Below, piece after piece: positions 42,970 to 54,710 of a stretch of 64,000 nucleotides of DNA. The stretch comes from Chelonoidis abingdonii (taxonomy: Eukaryota; Chordata; Testudines; Testudinidae). A program made the translations under genes and the position numbers. The stretch lies in assembly GCF_003597395.2 (NCBI RefSeq), contig NC_133770.1:88034743-88098742 (forward strand). The letters run 5' to 3'. The notes beneath the pieces are model-generated. The model ran no database searches, was not told the origin of the DNA, and saw only the letters and a program-made list of their open reading frames with translations. Each line of letters opens with the position of its first letter. The stretch's first letter is position 1.

Positions 42970-43990
42970 GGTTACAGCCCAGAAAAAGAGGATTAAGGCC
43001 AAATTTTTTAGCAATGTCCACTAATTTTGTTTGATTTTGGCTCTGTGACACCTCCCAGAGGTACTCTTGGTTGTGAGGCACCTTGCCACCACTACACACA
43101 GTGTGCAATGATCTTATCTGTACCTACCACAGGTCATCCCCCTGACACTCCCAGCCACAGGCAACACGACTGTCCCTCTCAGCCCAGATGAGCTCCACTC
43201 TCACTCCTGCAAGCTAGCAATAGGCACACTTCAACCCCCAAGGCCTCCGAGCATCCCCTGCGCTGTCCAGTCCCCCACCATTGGAGATTCACAGAATTAC
43301 CAGACCCACTATTCCCAAAGGAATGGTACACCACAGCTTATTAATTAAACTTTAGAACACAGAATGGCTGAACCAGGGCCAGCTCCAGGCACCAGCTGAG
43401 CAAGCAGGTGCTTGGGGAGGCCAAGGGGAAGAGGTGGCAATTCGGCGGTGGGTCCCTCGGTCCCTCTCGGAGGGAAGGACCTGCTGCTGAATTGCCGCCA
43501 AAGAAGAAAGCGGCACGGTGGAGCAGGCACCGACCGCGACTTCCCTCTCCTCCCCCCGACTGCTTGGGGCGGCAAAATCCCTGGAGCCGGCCCTGGGCTG
43601 AACACAGCCCTTCCATTGCTTTACAGAGAAGTCAAATGTAAGTTCATTTAAGAAAGAACAGGGAGAGAGAGGATAGCAAACAGAAATACTGGCAATAAGG
43701 AGTTACTTATAAAATACAATCGTAACACATATCCGAGAGACTGAACTTCATCTACAAGATGCCCTCTTGTGTAATAACATTCTGTGTCCCCAAAAGTCCT
43801 TCTCACAGTGTTCTTCAACCATGATAGCTGTCAATCTCCTTTCCTGAGACCACGCCCACTGGCAGGCTGTCTCCCTAGATAAAGGAGGCCAGTGCCTCTA
43901 TCTACACCCCTAGATTATTAGACCAACCCTTTGTTCTTTACTCATCAGCAGGGTACCCTCCTCTGTTATTTACCTCTCCCTGTTAATTTC
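42970..43990 (+). repeat. LTR-like repeat with a hAT insertion
   Basis: The first 270 bases match 36540-36800 in order. The rest may be the continuation of the same LTR-like element, since it includes a TTATTAATTAAACTTTAGAA stretch, but no TG...CA ends could be fixed. The hAT element at 43374-43595 interrupts it. Confidence 0.5.
43374..43595. mobile_element. hAT-like DNA transposon, 222 bp
   Basis: It starts CAGGGCCAGCTCCAGGCACC and ends CTGGAGCCGGCCCTG, an inverted pair, and is flanked on both sides by GGCTGAAC (43366-43373 and 43596-43603), a perfect 8-bp duplication. It belongs with 9588-9807 and 54380-54619. The frames at 43341-43616 and 43408-43651 are shadows. Confidence 0.95.
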
Positions 43991-44078
43991 TTCTCTTGAA
44001 GTCCCTGCAATCTTTTCATTAGCATTTGACTCAGTATACAAATAGACTCCCATTGGGGGACACAATGGTCACGTAGGG

Positions 44079-44398
44079 CAGGGGTTCTCAAACTGAGGGT
44101 CATGATACCTCACAGCTTCTTACGTGGGGGTCATGAGCTGTCAGCCTCCACCCCCAAGCCCCACTTCGCCTCCAGCATTTAAAAAATATTTAACGCTGTT
44201 ATAAACAGGGATTTGGAGCGATCAAATATTTTAATTGCTCCACTCCGGCTCCGGGCAAAAACCTACTGGTCCGTGCTCCAGCTCCAGGCTCTGCTCCAAA
44301 GCCCTGGTTATAAAAGTGTTTTTAATGTATAAGTGGGATTGACCTCAGAGGCTTGCTGTATGAAAGGGATCATCAGTACAAAAGTTTGAGAACCACTC
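44079..44398. mobile_element. hAT-like DNA transposon carrying a nested hAT
   Basis: It starts CAGGGGTTCTCAAACTGAGG and ends AAAAGTTTGAGAACCACTC, an inverted pair. Flanks are ACGTAGGG (44071-44078) and ACCTAGGG (44399-44406), an 8-bp duplication with one change. The nested element at 44206-44306 accounts for a third of its length. No transposase. Confidence 0.9.
44206..44306. mobile_element. 101-bp hAT-like MITE nested in another hAT
   Basis: It starts CAGGGATTTGGAGCG and ends TGCTCCAAAGCCCTG and is flanked on both sides by GTTATAAA (44198-44205 and 44307-44314), a perfect 8-bp duplication. It is younger than its host element. Confidence 0.94.
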
Positions 44399-44514
44399 AC
44401 CTAGGGAGATAAGTGTCTTCAACCTCCTGTGTGTTGGAACCTGCCTTAAGGCATGCTACCTTGGGTGATGACCTGCCTTTAATTACAAGGCCCTGAGAAC
44501 ATAATTTCATATAT

Positions 44515-45150
44515 ATTAGAGCTGTTGATTAATTGTCGTTAACTCATGCGATTAACTCAAAAAAAACCCCATGATTTAAAAAATTAATCATGATTAATCA
44601 CAGTTTTAATTGCACTGTTAAACAATAGAATATCAACTGAAATTTATTAAATGTTTTGGATATTTCTACATTTTCATATATATTGTATTCTGTGTTGTAA
44701 CTGAAATCAAAGTGTATATTTTGTGATAAACTAGAGATATTAGGTGAGCTGAAAAATACTAAGTACTGTAGTGCAATCTTTATCGAGAAAAAAAAATCTA
44801 CATTTCTAAGTTGTACTGTTACATAACTGCACTTAAAAACAAAACAATGTAAAACTTCAGAGCCTACACATCCACTCAGTCCTATTTCTTGTTCAGCCAA
44901 TTGCTAAGACAAACAAGGAATGCTGCCCTCTTCTTATTTACATCACCAGAAAGTGAGAACATGCATTTGCATAGCACTTTTGTAACCAGCACTGGAAAGT
45001 ATTTACATGCCAGATATGCTAAACGTTCGTACGCCCCTTCATCCTTTGGCCACCATTCTAGAAGACATGCTTCCATGCTGATGACGCTCGTTAAAAAAAT
45101 AATGCGTTAATTAATTTGTGATTGAACTCCTTGAGGGAGAATTGTAGGTC
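44515..45150. mobile_element. AT-rich interspersed repeat with inverted ends
   Basis: The left end (GATTAATTGTCGTTAACTCA) and the region near 45090-45125 (AATGCGTTAATTAATTTGTG) are similar in inverted orientation. I recognise the sequence as a common turtle repeat but cannot name its superfamily. The minus-strand frame at 44598-44900 (100 codons) has no domain. Confidence 0.55.
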
Positions 45151-46454
45151 CCCTGCTTACGAGTGGGGAAGTATTGCCTCTCAGAGGTGCCCAGGGGTAG
45201 CGTGTAATTTTCCCAGGTTACTGGGGCAGCGCTCGAGATGGTTTGGTGTTGTATTGTTGAAAACGAACCCCTAAATATTGAACCCGGCACTGGTTGCTGC
45301 CAGCTCCACCAGACAGAAGGGTTACAATTAAGTATTTACACATCCACACCAGAGAAATTCTAAATCCTGTATGTTCAAGTGGAAGCAAAATAAACCAAGA
45401 TGAGTTGACAGCTGTCCCAGTTTGGTAATGCACTTTTTCATATTTGTGTGGGTCTCAAAGTGGACATAGAGCAACTGACCTTAAGAATATCCTTCCCTTC
45501 TCTGAAGAGAGCCTAAGTTCTTTTCCTACTGCATAGGGAATGATTCTGAGAGCTGATGCTATGTGCCTTTTAAACTGAGTTATCAAAGGAGCAAAAGGGA
45601 GCAGCTGTGCCACCACCACTTTCTGAAATCAGGAGCTCAAAATAAATTAATTCCTGCTGTCTTTAATGATGATTGTGTCGAACTGTGGGATCAGCGTGGT
45701 GTTTCAATATCTGCATTGCTTGCTTTTGCCAAATTTGACTTCAAACATTTAATTATGAACTCTTACCCTGTGCTCAGTATCTAGAGAAATGATGGCAATT
45801 GGTACCAAAGATCTCTCCTGAACACCAGACGTCGTGGAAGAGACATTTGTATCCCATTCTCTGCAGCTACGGGCTAGCTGGTATAAATCAGTGTCACTCC
45901 ATTGAAGAGAACAGTGATAGCTCGTGTAAACTAGGCCAGGCTTTGAGGGACTGACTACCCTAGGCTGCAGTGTCTGGATAGGTGGGAAGTTATGGAGAAC
46001 AAAAAAAGGGATTTTTTTAAAACCAATCCTAAAAACCCTTTTGAGGTCTAATGGGTGGAATAGGTGTTTGGGACAGGAAGAAATGTCTCTACACAACAAG
46101 ATAAGGTACATCACTAATGTGCAGCTGACAATTTCTTCCCTTTTTTTCCCCCCTTCCCTGGCAAGCATTTTCATACTTTTTCCCATGCTGCCTCTGTCCC
46201 TTGTGAGTTGGAAAAATTCCCAGTCAAAATCTAGAAGGCCATCTGGTCCTCTTGCAAGCCCAAGTCCCTCCTCCAGTTCATCTCAGCAGTAATGCTACAG
46301 CAAAGTACAACCAGATAATGGCAAAGTGGAAAGAGGACTGTGATCACGACTGCCGACTGGTTACAAATTGTGCACATTTTTCTTACCTTCCCTGCACGCC
46401 TCATCCCCCGACCTGCTTGTTTCTCTCATCCACATATTACACCTTGCCTTTTGG
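45151..46454. other. Unassigned sequence
   Basis: No gene. Around 45170-45310 the sequence has an LTR-like texture (GCAGCGCTCGAGATGGTTTGG), without ends. The minus-strand 145-codon frame at 45749-46186 has no recognised domain. Confidence 0.4.
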
Positions 46455-46700
46455 CCTGAATGCTCTTTGGGGCAAGGTCTGCCATTGTCTAGATGTTTGT
46501 ACAGTGCCTAACTCAATGGAGTAGAGTGACTAGATGTCCTGATTTTATAGGGACAGCCCCAATCTTGGGGTCTTTTTCTTATATAGGCTCCTATTACCCT
46601 CCACCCCCATCCCGATTTTTCACATTTGCTGTCTGGTCACCCTACAATGGAGCATCAACCCCGCTGGCCTTCAGGTGCTATCACAATATAAATGATCTGT
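46455..46700 (+). mobile_element. Old SINE/LINE tail split by a 123-bp hAT
   Basis: GGGGCAAGGTCTGCCATTGTC, shortened here to its core, then TTGTACAGTGCCTA at about 46498-46511, continues after the hAT with AGGTGCTATCACAATATAAA at 46673-46692. This is a tail type common in old amniote SINEs. It is diverged, and the family is not assigned. Confidence 0.5.
46522..46644. mobile_element. 123-bp hAT-like MITE, copy 2
   Basis: It starts TAGAGTGACTAGATGTCC and ends TCTGGTCACCCTA and is flanked on both sides by CAATGGAG (46514-46521 and 46645-46652), a perfect 8-bp duplication. It has the same length and orientation as 24411-24533. Confidence 0.94.
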
Positions 46701-47479
46701 GCATTAATGTTCAAGGAGAATCTAAAATATCACAGCTTTTCTATTTGTGTTTTTCATAGGTTTGTGGGTATGTGTTTCAAGGTGCCATTTATGGGGCTAA
46801 GTTAAATGCTAGATTGGTTGTCTTATGGTATTTGTAGCATTCAGATATAGAAATCCCATACAAGATCTTGTGACTCTCCACTCTATAAATTGTGCCCTGA
46901 GACATTTTTAAAATACATACAGAACCTGCACACCTGTTCACCAAATTCATCTCTTCTCTCTCAAACTGGAATTACCTCTAACTCAACCAAAAAAGAAATT
47001 CAAGTGTCATTCAAGATTCTCCTAGGAGAAAATCATGCATCTGTAATAGATACGTCCTAGTACAACAGCCATCACTAGTTTAAAATTTGTGGTACTGAAA
47101 GGAAGAATTCACCTCAGAAAGGTTTACTTTCTAATGGGCATACTTGGCATATTTTGAAGCGTAATGTTCTTTAAGATAGTGCATTGAAAACAGAGCTGTG
47201 TGGCTAATTTAACCTTCAACACAGCCAAAAGCAGTGCAGCCAGTTCTGAGAGAAGAGGCTTTGAATTACTGCTAACAATCTCAAAAAAAAAAAAAGCAGG
47301 TATTTGAAAAGTCACTTTATCAGAAGTAAATATAATGGACTTGGTTATCCTCAGGTTGCAGACACACATAAGAATCCCAGTCCTCATTGCTGAGGCCTGG
47401 CTCCCACAGCTATAGCCAATAAGTAGCCTTTACTATTCAACGTGAGCATGGGTGCCAGAATCCATCCCTCAGTCTTTTT
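46701..47479. other. Unassigned sequence
   Basis: No gene or element recognised. Confidence 0.45.
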
Positions 47480-47600
47480 GTGCCTTAGTGCTCTTACTTA
47501 TAAAATGGGCATAAGACGACTTCCCTGCCTCACAGGAGCATTGTGAGGATAAACGCATTAACATTTGTGAGGCACCCAGACACTACTGTGATAGGGAGCA
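47480..47600 (+). mobile_element. MIR-like SINE core fragment
   Basis: TTATAAAATGGGCATAAGA followed by CCTGCCTCACAGGAGCATTG and GTGAGGATAA is the conserved 3' pattern of MIR/CORE-type SINEs. Only part of the element remains. Confidence 0.6.
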
Positions 47601-48169
47601 AAGATGTGCCTAGACACTCATGTAGCGAGTATGTTTTCAATACTTCTGTCTTTAAACCCATACTTGGAGGTGCGGCCATTGGTTTCTTTGGTGATTACAG
47701 AAACAAGCAGCCAAATTCTGTGCTCTGTTACATGGTTGCAATTCTGGAGTAATTCTATTAAAATAAGCAGAGTTGCTCCCAATTTACACCAGTGTCACAG
47801 ATCTGACTCTGGCCCAAAAGCTCTCGAAAATGCTCCTTTTTGGTAGCAGCGCAGCTTCCAAAGTGCTAGAAGTAATATTGCCTTTACACGCTAACTGCCT
47901 GGGGATGACAAAGCATAGCAGCATGTGTATGTATGGGCAGCCAGGTTTGGTGGGACTGAACAGCAATTGAGAATGGCTCTTTTAAACCTTCAGTTTGGCA
48001 TGTTTATTTTTCTGTATGCTATGCGATGTCATCTCGGTTTTCAGACTTGTGTAGGAGCCGTAGAATCATTTTCTGACATAGATGCAGTGCATTTAGGGGG
48101 TAATATTCATGGCATAGGAATAATACTGCTATTGTGTATTTAAGTAGACATTTAAGGAATGTCACATGG
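47601..48169. other. Unassigned sequence with an old palindromic repeat
   Basis: At about 47690-47820 there is a GCCAAATTCTG...TTTACACCAGTG...CTCTGGCCC stretch typical of the old palindromic repeats. No gene. Confidence 0.4.
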
Positions 48170-48640
48170 TGTCAGGCCTCTGCAATTCAAGCAGGTGCAG
48201 TTCCTCCATGCCAGAGCAGATAATCCCAGTTGAGCCAATTAAGGGGGTGAAGCAGGAAGGGGATCTGCAGAGAGAATCTCCTATCATGGTCCAGAAGAAG
48301 GGAGTTGAGGCTGAATAAGAAGACCCAGCTTAAAGTTTGTTTTTCTATTGGGAAGAAAGCAAAGAAAATAGACCAGGCCCTGCGTCTTCTCTAGTGCTCA
48401 GATAGCAGAAAAGGACAGTACCTTAGAAATGAGGGACTGTGCCAAATTTAAGGCTGGGTGGAAGAGTTTTGCTGTTTGCTTTTTGAAACCTTTAATAAAC
48501 TCAGACTGTGAGATGGACTGTGATCGAATAAGACAGACTGTGTGGAGTTGTTAAGGGGTCCTGATGAGGGGAAACTGAAAGAGTGCCACAGAGTGAACTC
48601 CGGCCATGGTGGGGTGCTCAGGAGATGGCTTCCCTGGTAG
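48170..48640 (+). mobile_element. Possible LTR fragment
   Basis: The sequence has an AATAAA signal at about 48493 and a following GAGGGGAAACTGAAAGAGTG stretch like the end of an LTR. No TG...CA ends or duplication could be fixed, so the call is tentative. Confidence 0.35.
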
Positions 48641-48714
48641 GGGGGAGAATTTTAGAGAGTGCTTCACAAAATAGTAAGGGGGATAAACTTATGCCAATTC
48701 TCAAAATGGGTAAA

Positions 48715-48810
48715 ATTGCTGAAGCCCACATGAAGACCATTGGCAGAGCTGGGAATAGAACCCAAGGTTCTGGTCCACAACTCCAATCACTAGTCCATAC
48801 AACCTCACAT
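48715..48810 (-). mobile_element. tRNA-derived SINE fragment
   Basis: The plus strand reads GAGCTGGGAATAGAACCCA and later CACTAGTCCATA, the complement of a tRNA-like 'TGGACTAGTG...GGGTTCTATTCCC' head. It is diverged and lacks a tail. Confidence 0.55.
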
Positions 48811-49379
48811 GCCACTGGGATATGCAGCTTTTTGTGGGTGATTAGACAGGTGTCTGATAACAGTAGAATTTCACTAATTGCAAGTATACACCAATGCCAG
48901 GAAAAACTATTCTCTCAAAAGATTGTTAAAACTGATAACATTTTTCAAAGATTTTAAAACCAGTGAGGATTTGAAATTTGTGTGCTGCTGCTTCTTGAAA
49001 TTTTTATCAATGTACTCAGATTGCAGATGCAAAGCCATCCAGTGCATTGGAAATAAGGGGTGACACAGAAAAGCTTAATGTACACTCAGATCAAGTAGCC
49101 AATTACACCACTGTTTATAAATTCTGAAAGACTTTTAATCCATGTTATTTCCCTGTTGATTGCAAGTTATTTCACACACCTTGATTTTCTTTCTTGCCTT
49201 TTAAGAGAACAATCAAATATGGCTCTGCTTTATTTATTGATGCCTTGGGGCTCCAGCTTCATCCCCTGTGTGTGCAGGAGCCTGCATAGTGCAGGAAATA
49301 ATGTGTGTTAATTAACTGATACTGCAGAGAAGGCAGAAGCAAGAACAGAAAACATTGTTTACTGATGCCCAGCAAAACA
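48811..49379. other. Unassigned sequence
   Basis: No gene or element recognised. Confidence 0.45.
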
Positions 49380-49470
49380 TAGGGCCAGATCCTCAGGTGT
49401 GTAAGTCAATGGAGCTCCATTGACTTGAAAAGGAGATACACTGATTTACACCATCTGATGATCTGGCCCC
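49380..49470. repeat. Old palindromic repeat (GATCTGGCCC type), clear copy
   Basis: GGGCCAGATCCTCAGGTGTG at the left and CACCATCTGATGATCTGGCCC-type sequence at the right pair with each other around a CAATGGAGCTCCATTG palindrome. This is the cleanest member of the type in the window; relatives are at 21612-21690 and 60140-60225. Confidence 0.65.
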
Positions 49471-49659
49471 ACTGTACCTATCTTTAAAATAATTCTTACT
49501 GATTTTAACGCTGGATTTAGATATTTATTTAAATGAACCCACTGGGTATTTCCTGTTGGGTTACAGTCATTTCAGAATAGGACATATGTGTGAGCTAAGG
49601 TATTTGACAGTGCCCCTTAAAAAGGAGCATTTTGTTTCAGTGAAAATGTTTCAGACATA

Positions 49660-49830
49660 ACAATATTTCACACTTACATAGTACCTTTCATCCAAAGATT
49701 TTAAAGACGTGTACAAACAATGAACTGAGCTTCACTACATGGTTGTGAGGTACATAGTTTCTCTTCTATAAAATGGAGAGAGTACTTGAGGCAGAGAGCA
49801 GTTAAGTAACTAGCACAAGTGTAACCCACT
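49660..49830 (-). mobile_element. MIR-like SINE fragment
   Basis: ACATAGTACCTTTCATCC, then TGTGAGGTACATAG, TATAAAATGGAGAGAG and GAGGCAGAGAGCAGTTAAG give the complement of the MIR/CORE-SINE order. Confidence 0.6.
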
Positions 49831-50439
49831 GGTCAGCATATATTACATCTTCCCCTCTGTGCCCAATTCACAGAGAACGTGAATCTGTTATAGTTCCTAG
49901 TTAGAGAGAGTCTCACTGTTTAGGTCAATCCACATTTAGTTAGGGAGATCCCCAGTTCAATACCCAGTGCCAGCCAAGATGGCTGACATCACATAAGCAG
50001 GGTCTCCTAAGATTTGAATTACTGTGGACTTAGATGCACTTCCTCTGTCCAAAGGAAATGCATGACCCACTTAGGGTTACCTCCACTGAGGTACAAAAAA
50101 CAGGACCTTACATTTTTCATATTTTTTCTTGACATCTTCACTAATTATTAAGGGTTTTGATCCTTTCTAGCTCATGTTCTCTTCCAACTTGGTCTTTAAT
50201 GCTGTTATACATTCCTGGAGTGACAGATTGCGATTTCATAAAAACAGGAGTTTGGCACTGTTGTAGATGCTCAAGCAGAAGAAATAAGTTCTTATTCAAA
50301 TCACATCATCAGTGGGAATAGAAAATATATGACTGGTTAAATACATAAAATTGCCTTTTGTAAGAATGTTCTGAAACATATAAAAACAGCGTCATGAAAT
50401 CACAAATGTGGGAGGTAAAAAATTGCTGATAGTCACACT
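49831..50439. other. Unassigned sequence
   Basis: No gene or element recognised. Confidence 0.45.
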
Positions 50440-50625
50440 ACTATACCTACTGCTATGACACAAGACTGGGAACCAAGAGCTCTAAGTCCTCATCTCAGCA
50501 CTGACTTTCTGGAGTAAGTCATTTTATTGATCTGTACCACAGTTTCCCTATCAAAATAGGGATAACAACAGCTTCCTCATCAGATGTGATGTTAAATGAA
50601 TTTAGTCTGTTTCACATACATGTAA
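50440..50625 (+). mobile_element. MIR-like SINE fragment
   Basis: It has a tRNA-related part (GACTGGGAACCAAGAGCTC) followed by GTACCACAGTTTCCC, AAAATAGGGATAACAACAG and TACATGTAAAG, in MIR order on the plus strand. Confidence 0.6.
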
Positions 50626-52494
50626 AGTTGTAACAGCAGTATTTTAGTAACATAAAATACCACCTATTCGAAACTATTTTAGCACAACTTAACAGGGTAA
50701 GATCTGAAGTCTTAGCTAAGCCCAAAAGGGACACTAATTCAACAGGTCAAAAGGAGGGCATTTCAAGTTCCTTTTGTGTGCACAGAGGCACACGCCTCAG
50801 AGAAAGCTCTTTACAATTCCCTAAAGCCAAATAAAACAAAGTGCTCTGGTGTTTGTGGAAGAGAGATTGTACTTTAATAGCAAGCTTTTCCTAACCGGAG
50901 CTACCAGAATTTCTCATCCTCTTACACAGAGAGGATGGAAATTCCCTGCCAAAAGGGAGTTTAACGGGGGGATTTCAGAACCCACATATAGAGTGCTTAA
51001 CCCCTTCTGCCAAGCTAGACTGGAGGATTCCAAGAGCTCACAGCAGTGCTGTCTGATTATAGCTGTTTTCACCAACTCTGCCTGCGTGGACTGCTCTCTC
51101 AGTTTAAATGACTAAAACTAGCTCAGACTGGTTTTGATAAGAGGCCTGTATTCACAACAATCCTTATATGAACAACAAAACCACAGGCATATTATAAAGC
51201 TAAAAGTGTAATTGAACCGTCTCACTGCGAACAATCGTTTGATAACAAATTGCACCCAGAGCCAGCCAATGCAGTGACAGTATAAACATTGGGGGGAGGA
51301 GGGCGCAGCAGCTCTCCATGCATTCAGTGCAAAATATAAAAGATGCCATCTGGGGTAACAGGTTTTCTAAAATGACCTGTGTTATGTCTCAGACCATCTC
51401 CTCCTCTTCTGCCTTCCAGATCTTCATAATTTACCTCAGCTATTCTCTAACCCACTGAACAGAGACACAACAAATGGAACTGTGCTACAAATGGAAATAC
51501 CTGCAGCATAAATCTCCAATGAAGGAAATGCAGCCAATTGCCCTACAAACTGAGTGAATGTGACGACTTCATACAGGTAACATGTAAAACATGGGGTTAG
51601 ATTCATCTATTACTACAAAGTGGGTTTCTGCAGCGTAAATTAAAGCACAATCTGCCGCATCATTCTGCAACACATTTCTCAAAAAATTGTCAGACACAGA
51701 GCTAAGCGAGAGTCACAACACAACCACAAGCTGCTTGAAACCAATTTAATGTCATGTTTTGTGACAAATTGTTACCTGACCCAAAATTCATAGAAAAGAT
51801 TTGTAGAGATTCACCAGCCTTTCAAGCAAACCTGAGCTGATTCATTGTCTTGTATCAAAATTGTGCAAAATTCAGTTTCACATCCTGAGTAACTAAGTAA
51901 TGGCCATTTACTTTAGATGTTAGGTTTATTCAAACCTGAAATTCAAAGTGAAACTTTGGGGTGCAAACCCTTGAGGATGAACCTCTCTCCCTAAAAAACA
52001 ATATTCACAAAAAGCAAAACTTCTGAGTTTACTACTTTCCAGTCACAAAGTTTGCAAAGCTCTAGTATAGCAGATGCATGACAGTATCCATTGTTTATAG
52101 CTCAGACTGGCAGTCAATGCTTGGTTTCTGCCTGAAGATTAATATTTTTGGTAGCTATTTTTCATTCACTGAGAGTAAAAAAATTGTATAAACTATAACA
52201 TATCTCACTATTAAATGGTGGATGTCAATACACACATACACATATAGTCCCACAAACTGTTAGAAACCATACGTGCATATGCCATCAACAAAAAAAAATC
52301 AAAACAGGAAATCTCTACTTCAGTTCCCATCCAGCCCTGACAACGACAAGCAGGATTTCACCTTCTCTGTATTACCTCAACCACATCCACAATACAGATA
52401 CCCCTCCCTCTGCCCAAAAACTGTCATTCAATTTTAAAAAACAGTTAATATGGTGTCTAGGTTATACATTTAAAAAAAAAAAAAAATCAAAGTC
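50626..52494. other. Unassigned sequence
   Basis: About 1.9 kb with no recognisable gene or transposon end. The 88-codon frame at 50849-51115 has no domain. An A14 run lies just before the CR1 at about 52474-52487. Confidence 0.45.
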
Positions 52495-54035
52495 AGAGAA
52501 TGCAAGAATTCCAAACCAACCTGATCTCCTTCTTTGAGAAGGTGACAGATTACTTAGACAAATGAAATGCAGTAGATCTAATTTACCTCGATTTCAGTAA
52601 GGCATTTGACACGGTTCCACATGGGGAACTGTTAGTTAAATTGGAAAAGATGGGGATGAATATGAAAGTTGTAAGGTGGATAAGGAACTGGTTAAAGGGG
52701 AGACTCCAGCGGGTCGTACTGAAGGGTGAACTGTCAGGGCCGGTTTTTAGGTGTTTTAAGGATCGGTTTTGGGAGACCAATCTTATTTACATTTTTTTAT
52801 TACTGACCTTGGACAAGAGCGGAATGTGCTAATAAGTTTGCCGGATGACACAAAGCTGGGGGGTTTGCTAACAGAGGGACCGGGATACTATACAGGAAGA
52901 TCTGGACCACTTCACTTGTTAACGGAGTATTTAGAGATTATAATAGGGTGAGTCATGCAACTTAGGATTAATAAGAAATTTTAGATTAATTGGGAACGCA
53001 TCATGTTGAAGCACAGAGGGAGGAGAAGACCTTGGGTATTGGTTGATAGCAGGAATGTTATGAGCTCATGCAAATATGGCTGTTAAAAAGCATTTTGTAT
53101 TTAGGATCATCAGGCGAGGTATTTCCACAAGATAAGGTGGTGTAGTACCGTTTATAAGGCGCTGGTGAGAACCACTGAATATTGGTTGTCAGTCTGGTGT
53201 CGTTGGGATTCAACTGGAGAACAGGTTCAGAGATGGGCTATAGAGATTCGAGGAAATGGAAACTGCCTAATGAAAGGAGACTCAAAAGAGCTTGGCTTGT
53301 TTTAGCCTGGCCAAAAGAAGCTTAGGGGATATGCTTGCTCTATATAAATATATCAGGGGATTAACTGTTAGGGAGGGAGAGAATTATTTAAGCTTAGTAC
53401 TAATTAGCACAAGGACAAATGGGTACAACTGGATATTAGGAAGTTTGCTTGAAAATTAGACGAAGGTTTCTAACCATTAGGGAGTGAAGTCTGGAAACAG
53501 CCTTCCAAGGGAAGTAGTGGGGCAAAAGACTTATCTGGCTTTAAGACTAAGCTTGATAAGTATATGGAGGGGATGATGATGAGAGTTTAATTTTGGGCAA
53601 TTGATCTTGGATTTATCAGCCAGACAATCTGTCTCATGGTCCTGTGAGGGGATTTCGATGGAAATGGGGGATGTGAGTTACTGCAGAGAATTCCTTTCCT
53701 GGTGCTGGCTGGTGAGTCTTGCCCACATGCTCAGGGTTTAGGCTGATGGCCCATATTTGGGGTCGGGAAGGAAATTTTCCTTCCAGGCGCGGATTGGCAG
53801 GGCCGCTGAGATTTTTTGCCTCCCTGCAGCGTGGGGCATTGGTCACTTGCTGGTGGATTCTCTGCAGCTTGAGGTCTTCAAACCACAATTTTGAGGACTT
53901 CAATAACTCAGTCATGGGTTAGGGGTTGTTATAAAAGTGGATGGGTAGGGTTCTGAGGCCTGCTTTGGGCAGGAGGTCAGACTAGATGATCATATTGGTC
54001 CCTTCTGACCTACGAGTCTATGAGTCTATGATATA
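52495..54035 (+). mobile_element. CR1 LINE 3' half
   Basis: It starts inside the RT (AATTCCAAACCAACCTGATC) and continues to the 3' end, which closes with tandem TGAGTCTATGA units at about 54015-54031. The 3' UTR includes GTCAGACTAGATGATCATA. It is 5'-truncated, as is usual for CR1. It belongs to a different CR1 subfamily from the copies ending in TTCTTATG. Confidence 0.88.
52500..53420 (+). pseudogene. CR1 reverse transcriptase C-terminal half, remnant
   Basis: The DLIYLDFSKAFDTV-type palm motif is read at about 52575-52616. A 63-codon frame follows at 52641-52832. The catalytic box reads LPDDT (about 52839-52853) where CR1 usually has F-A-D-D-T. Frameshifts and stops separate the pieces. 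The part up to about 53420 covers the thumb region. Confidence 0.78.
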
Positions 54036-54379
54036 AAATCAGCTGCTGTGCACGTCGTATTTCTGTATTCCTGCATTTCTGGTTAAAATGTGCAGTGTAA
54101 TATAGTACTGTTTATATTTTAAAAATAAAACAACAGGCTATGCAATACAATCAAGATAATCCTGATGAACCTTCACTTTTGCATTTCCTGATTATTTTTT
54201 TTTTTATTTTTAACTGTGCAACGTGAATATTGCATTAATTATACACACACACGCATTCCAGTATGATTTGTTGACATTAATATGGAAGGGAAATGATCAA
54301 ATCTATTAATTTCCCCTATGATCCAGTGCATCCTACAGGTAGAGCAAAGAATTTGGGGGCTAGATTCCTGATTTCTATC
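54036..54379. other. Unassigned AT-rich sequence
   Basis: No gene. It includes a T-rich stretch near 54197-54211 and a short CA run at about 54243-54252. Confidence 0.45.
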
Positions 54380-54619
54380 CAGGGTCGGCTCCAGACACCA
54401 GCGCAGCTAGCAGGTTCTTGGGGTGACACATCCAGGTCTTTGGCGGCGGGTCCCTTGGTCCCTTTCGGAGGGAAGGACCTGCCACTGAATTGCTGCCAAA
54501 GAATGAAGCAGTAGTGGTGGAACTGCCACCAAAGTGCCGTCAATTGCAGCTTTTTTTTTCCTCCTCCCTCCCCCCCACCTCTGCCACTTGGTGTGGCAAA
54601 AACGCTGGAGCTGGCTCGG
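54380..54619. mobile_element. hAT-like DNA transposon, 240 bp
   Basis: It starts CAGGGTCGGCTCCAGACACC and ends GCTGGAGCTGGCTCGG. Flanks are TTTCTATC (54372-54379) and GTTCTATC (54620-54627), 7 of 8 positions matching. It is a close relative of 43374-43595. No transposase. Confidence 0.88.
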
Positions 54620-54710
54620 GTTCTATCAGCTCTGTCACCTATTCACTGTGTGATCTTTGGGCAAGTCAGTGTCTCTGCACTTCAGAATATTTATAACATA
54701 GGGCTAATAT

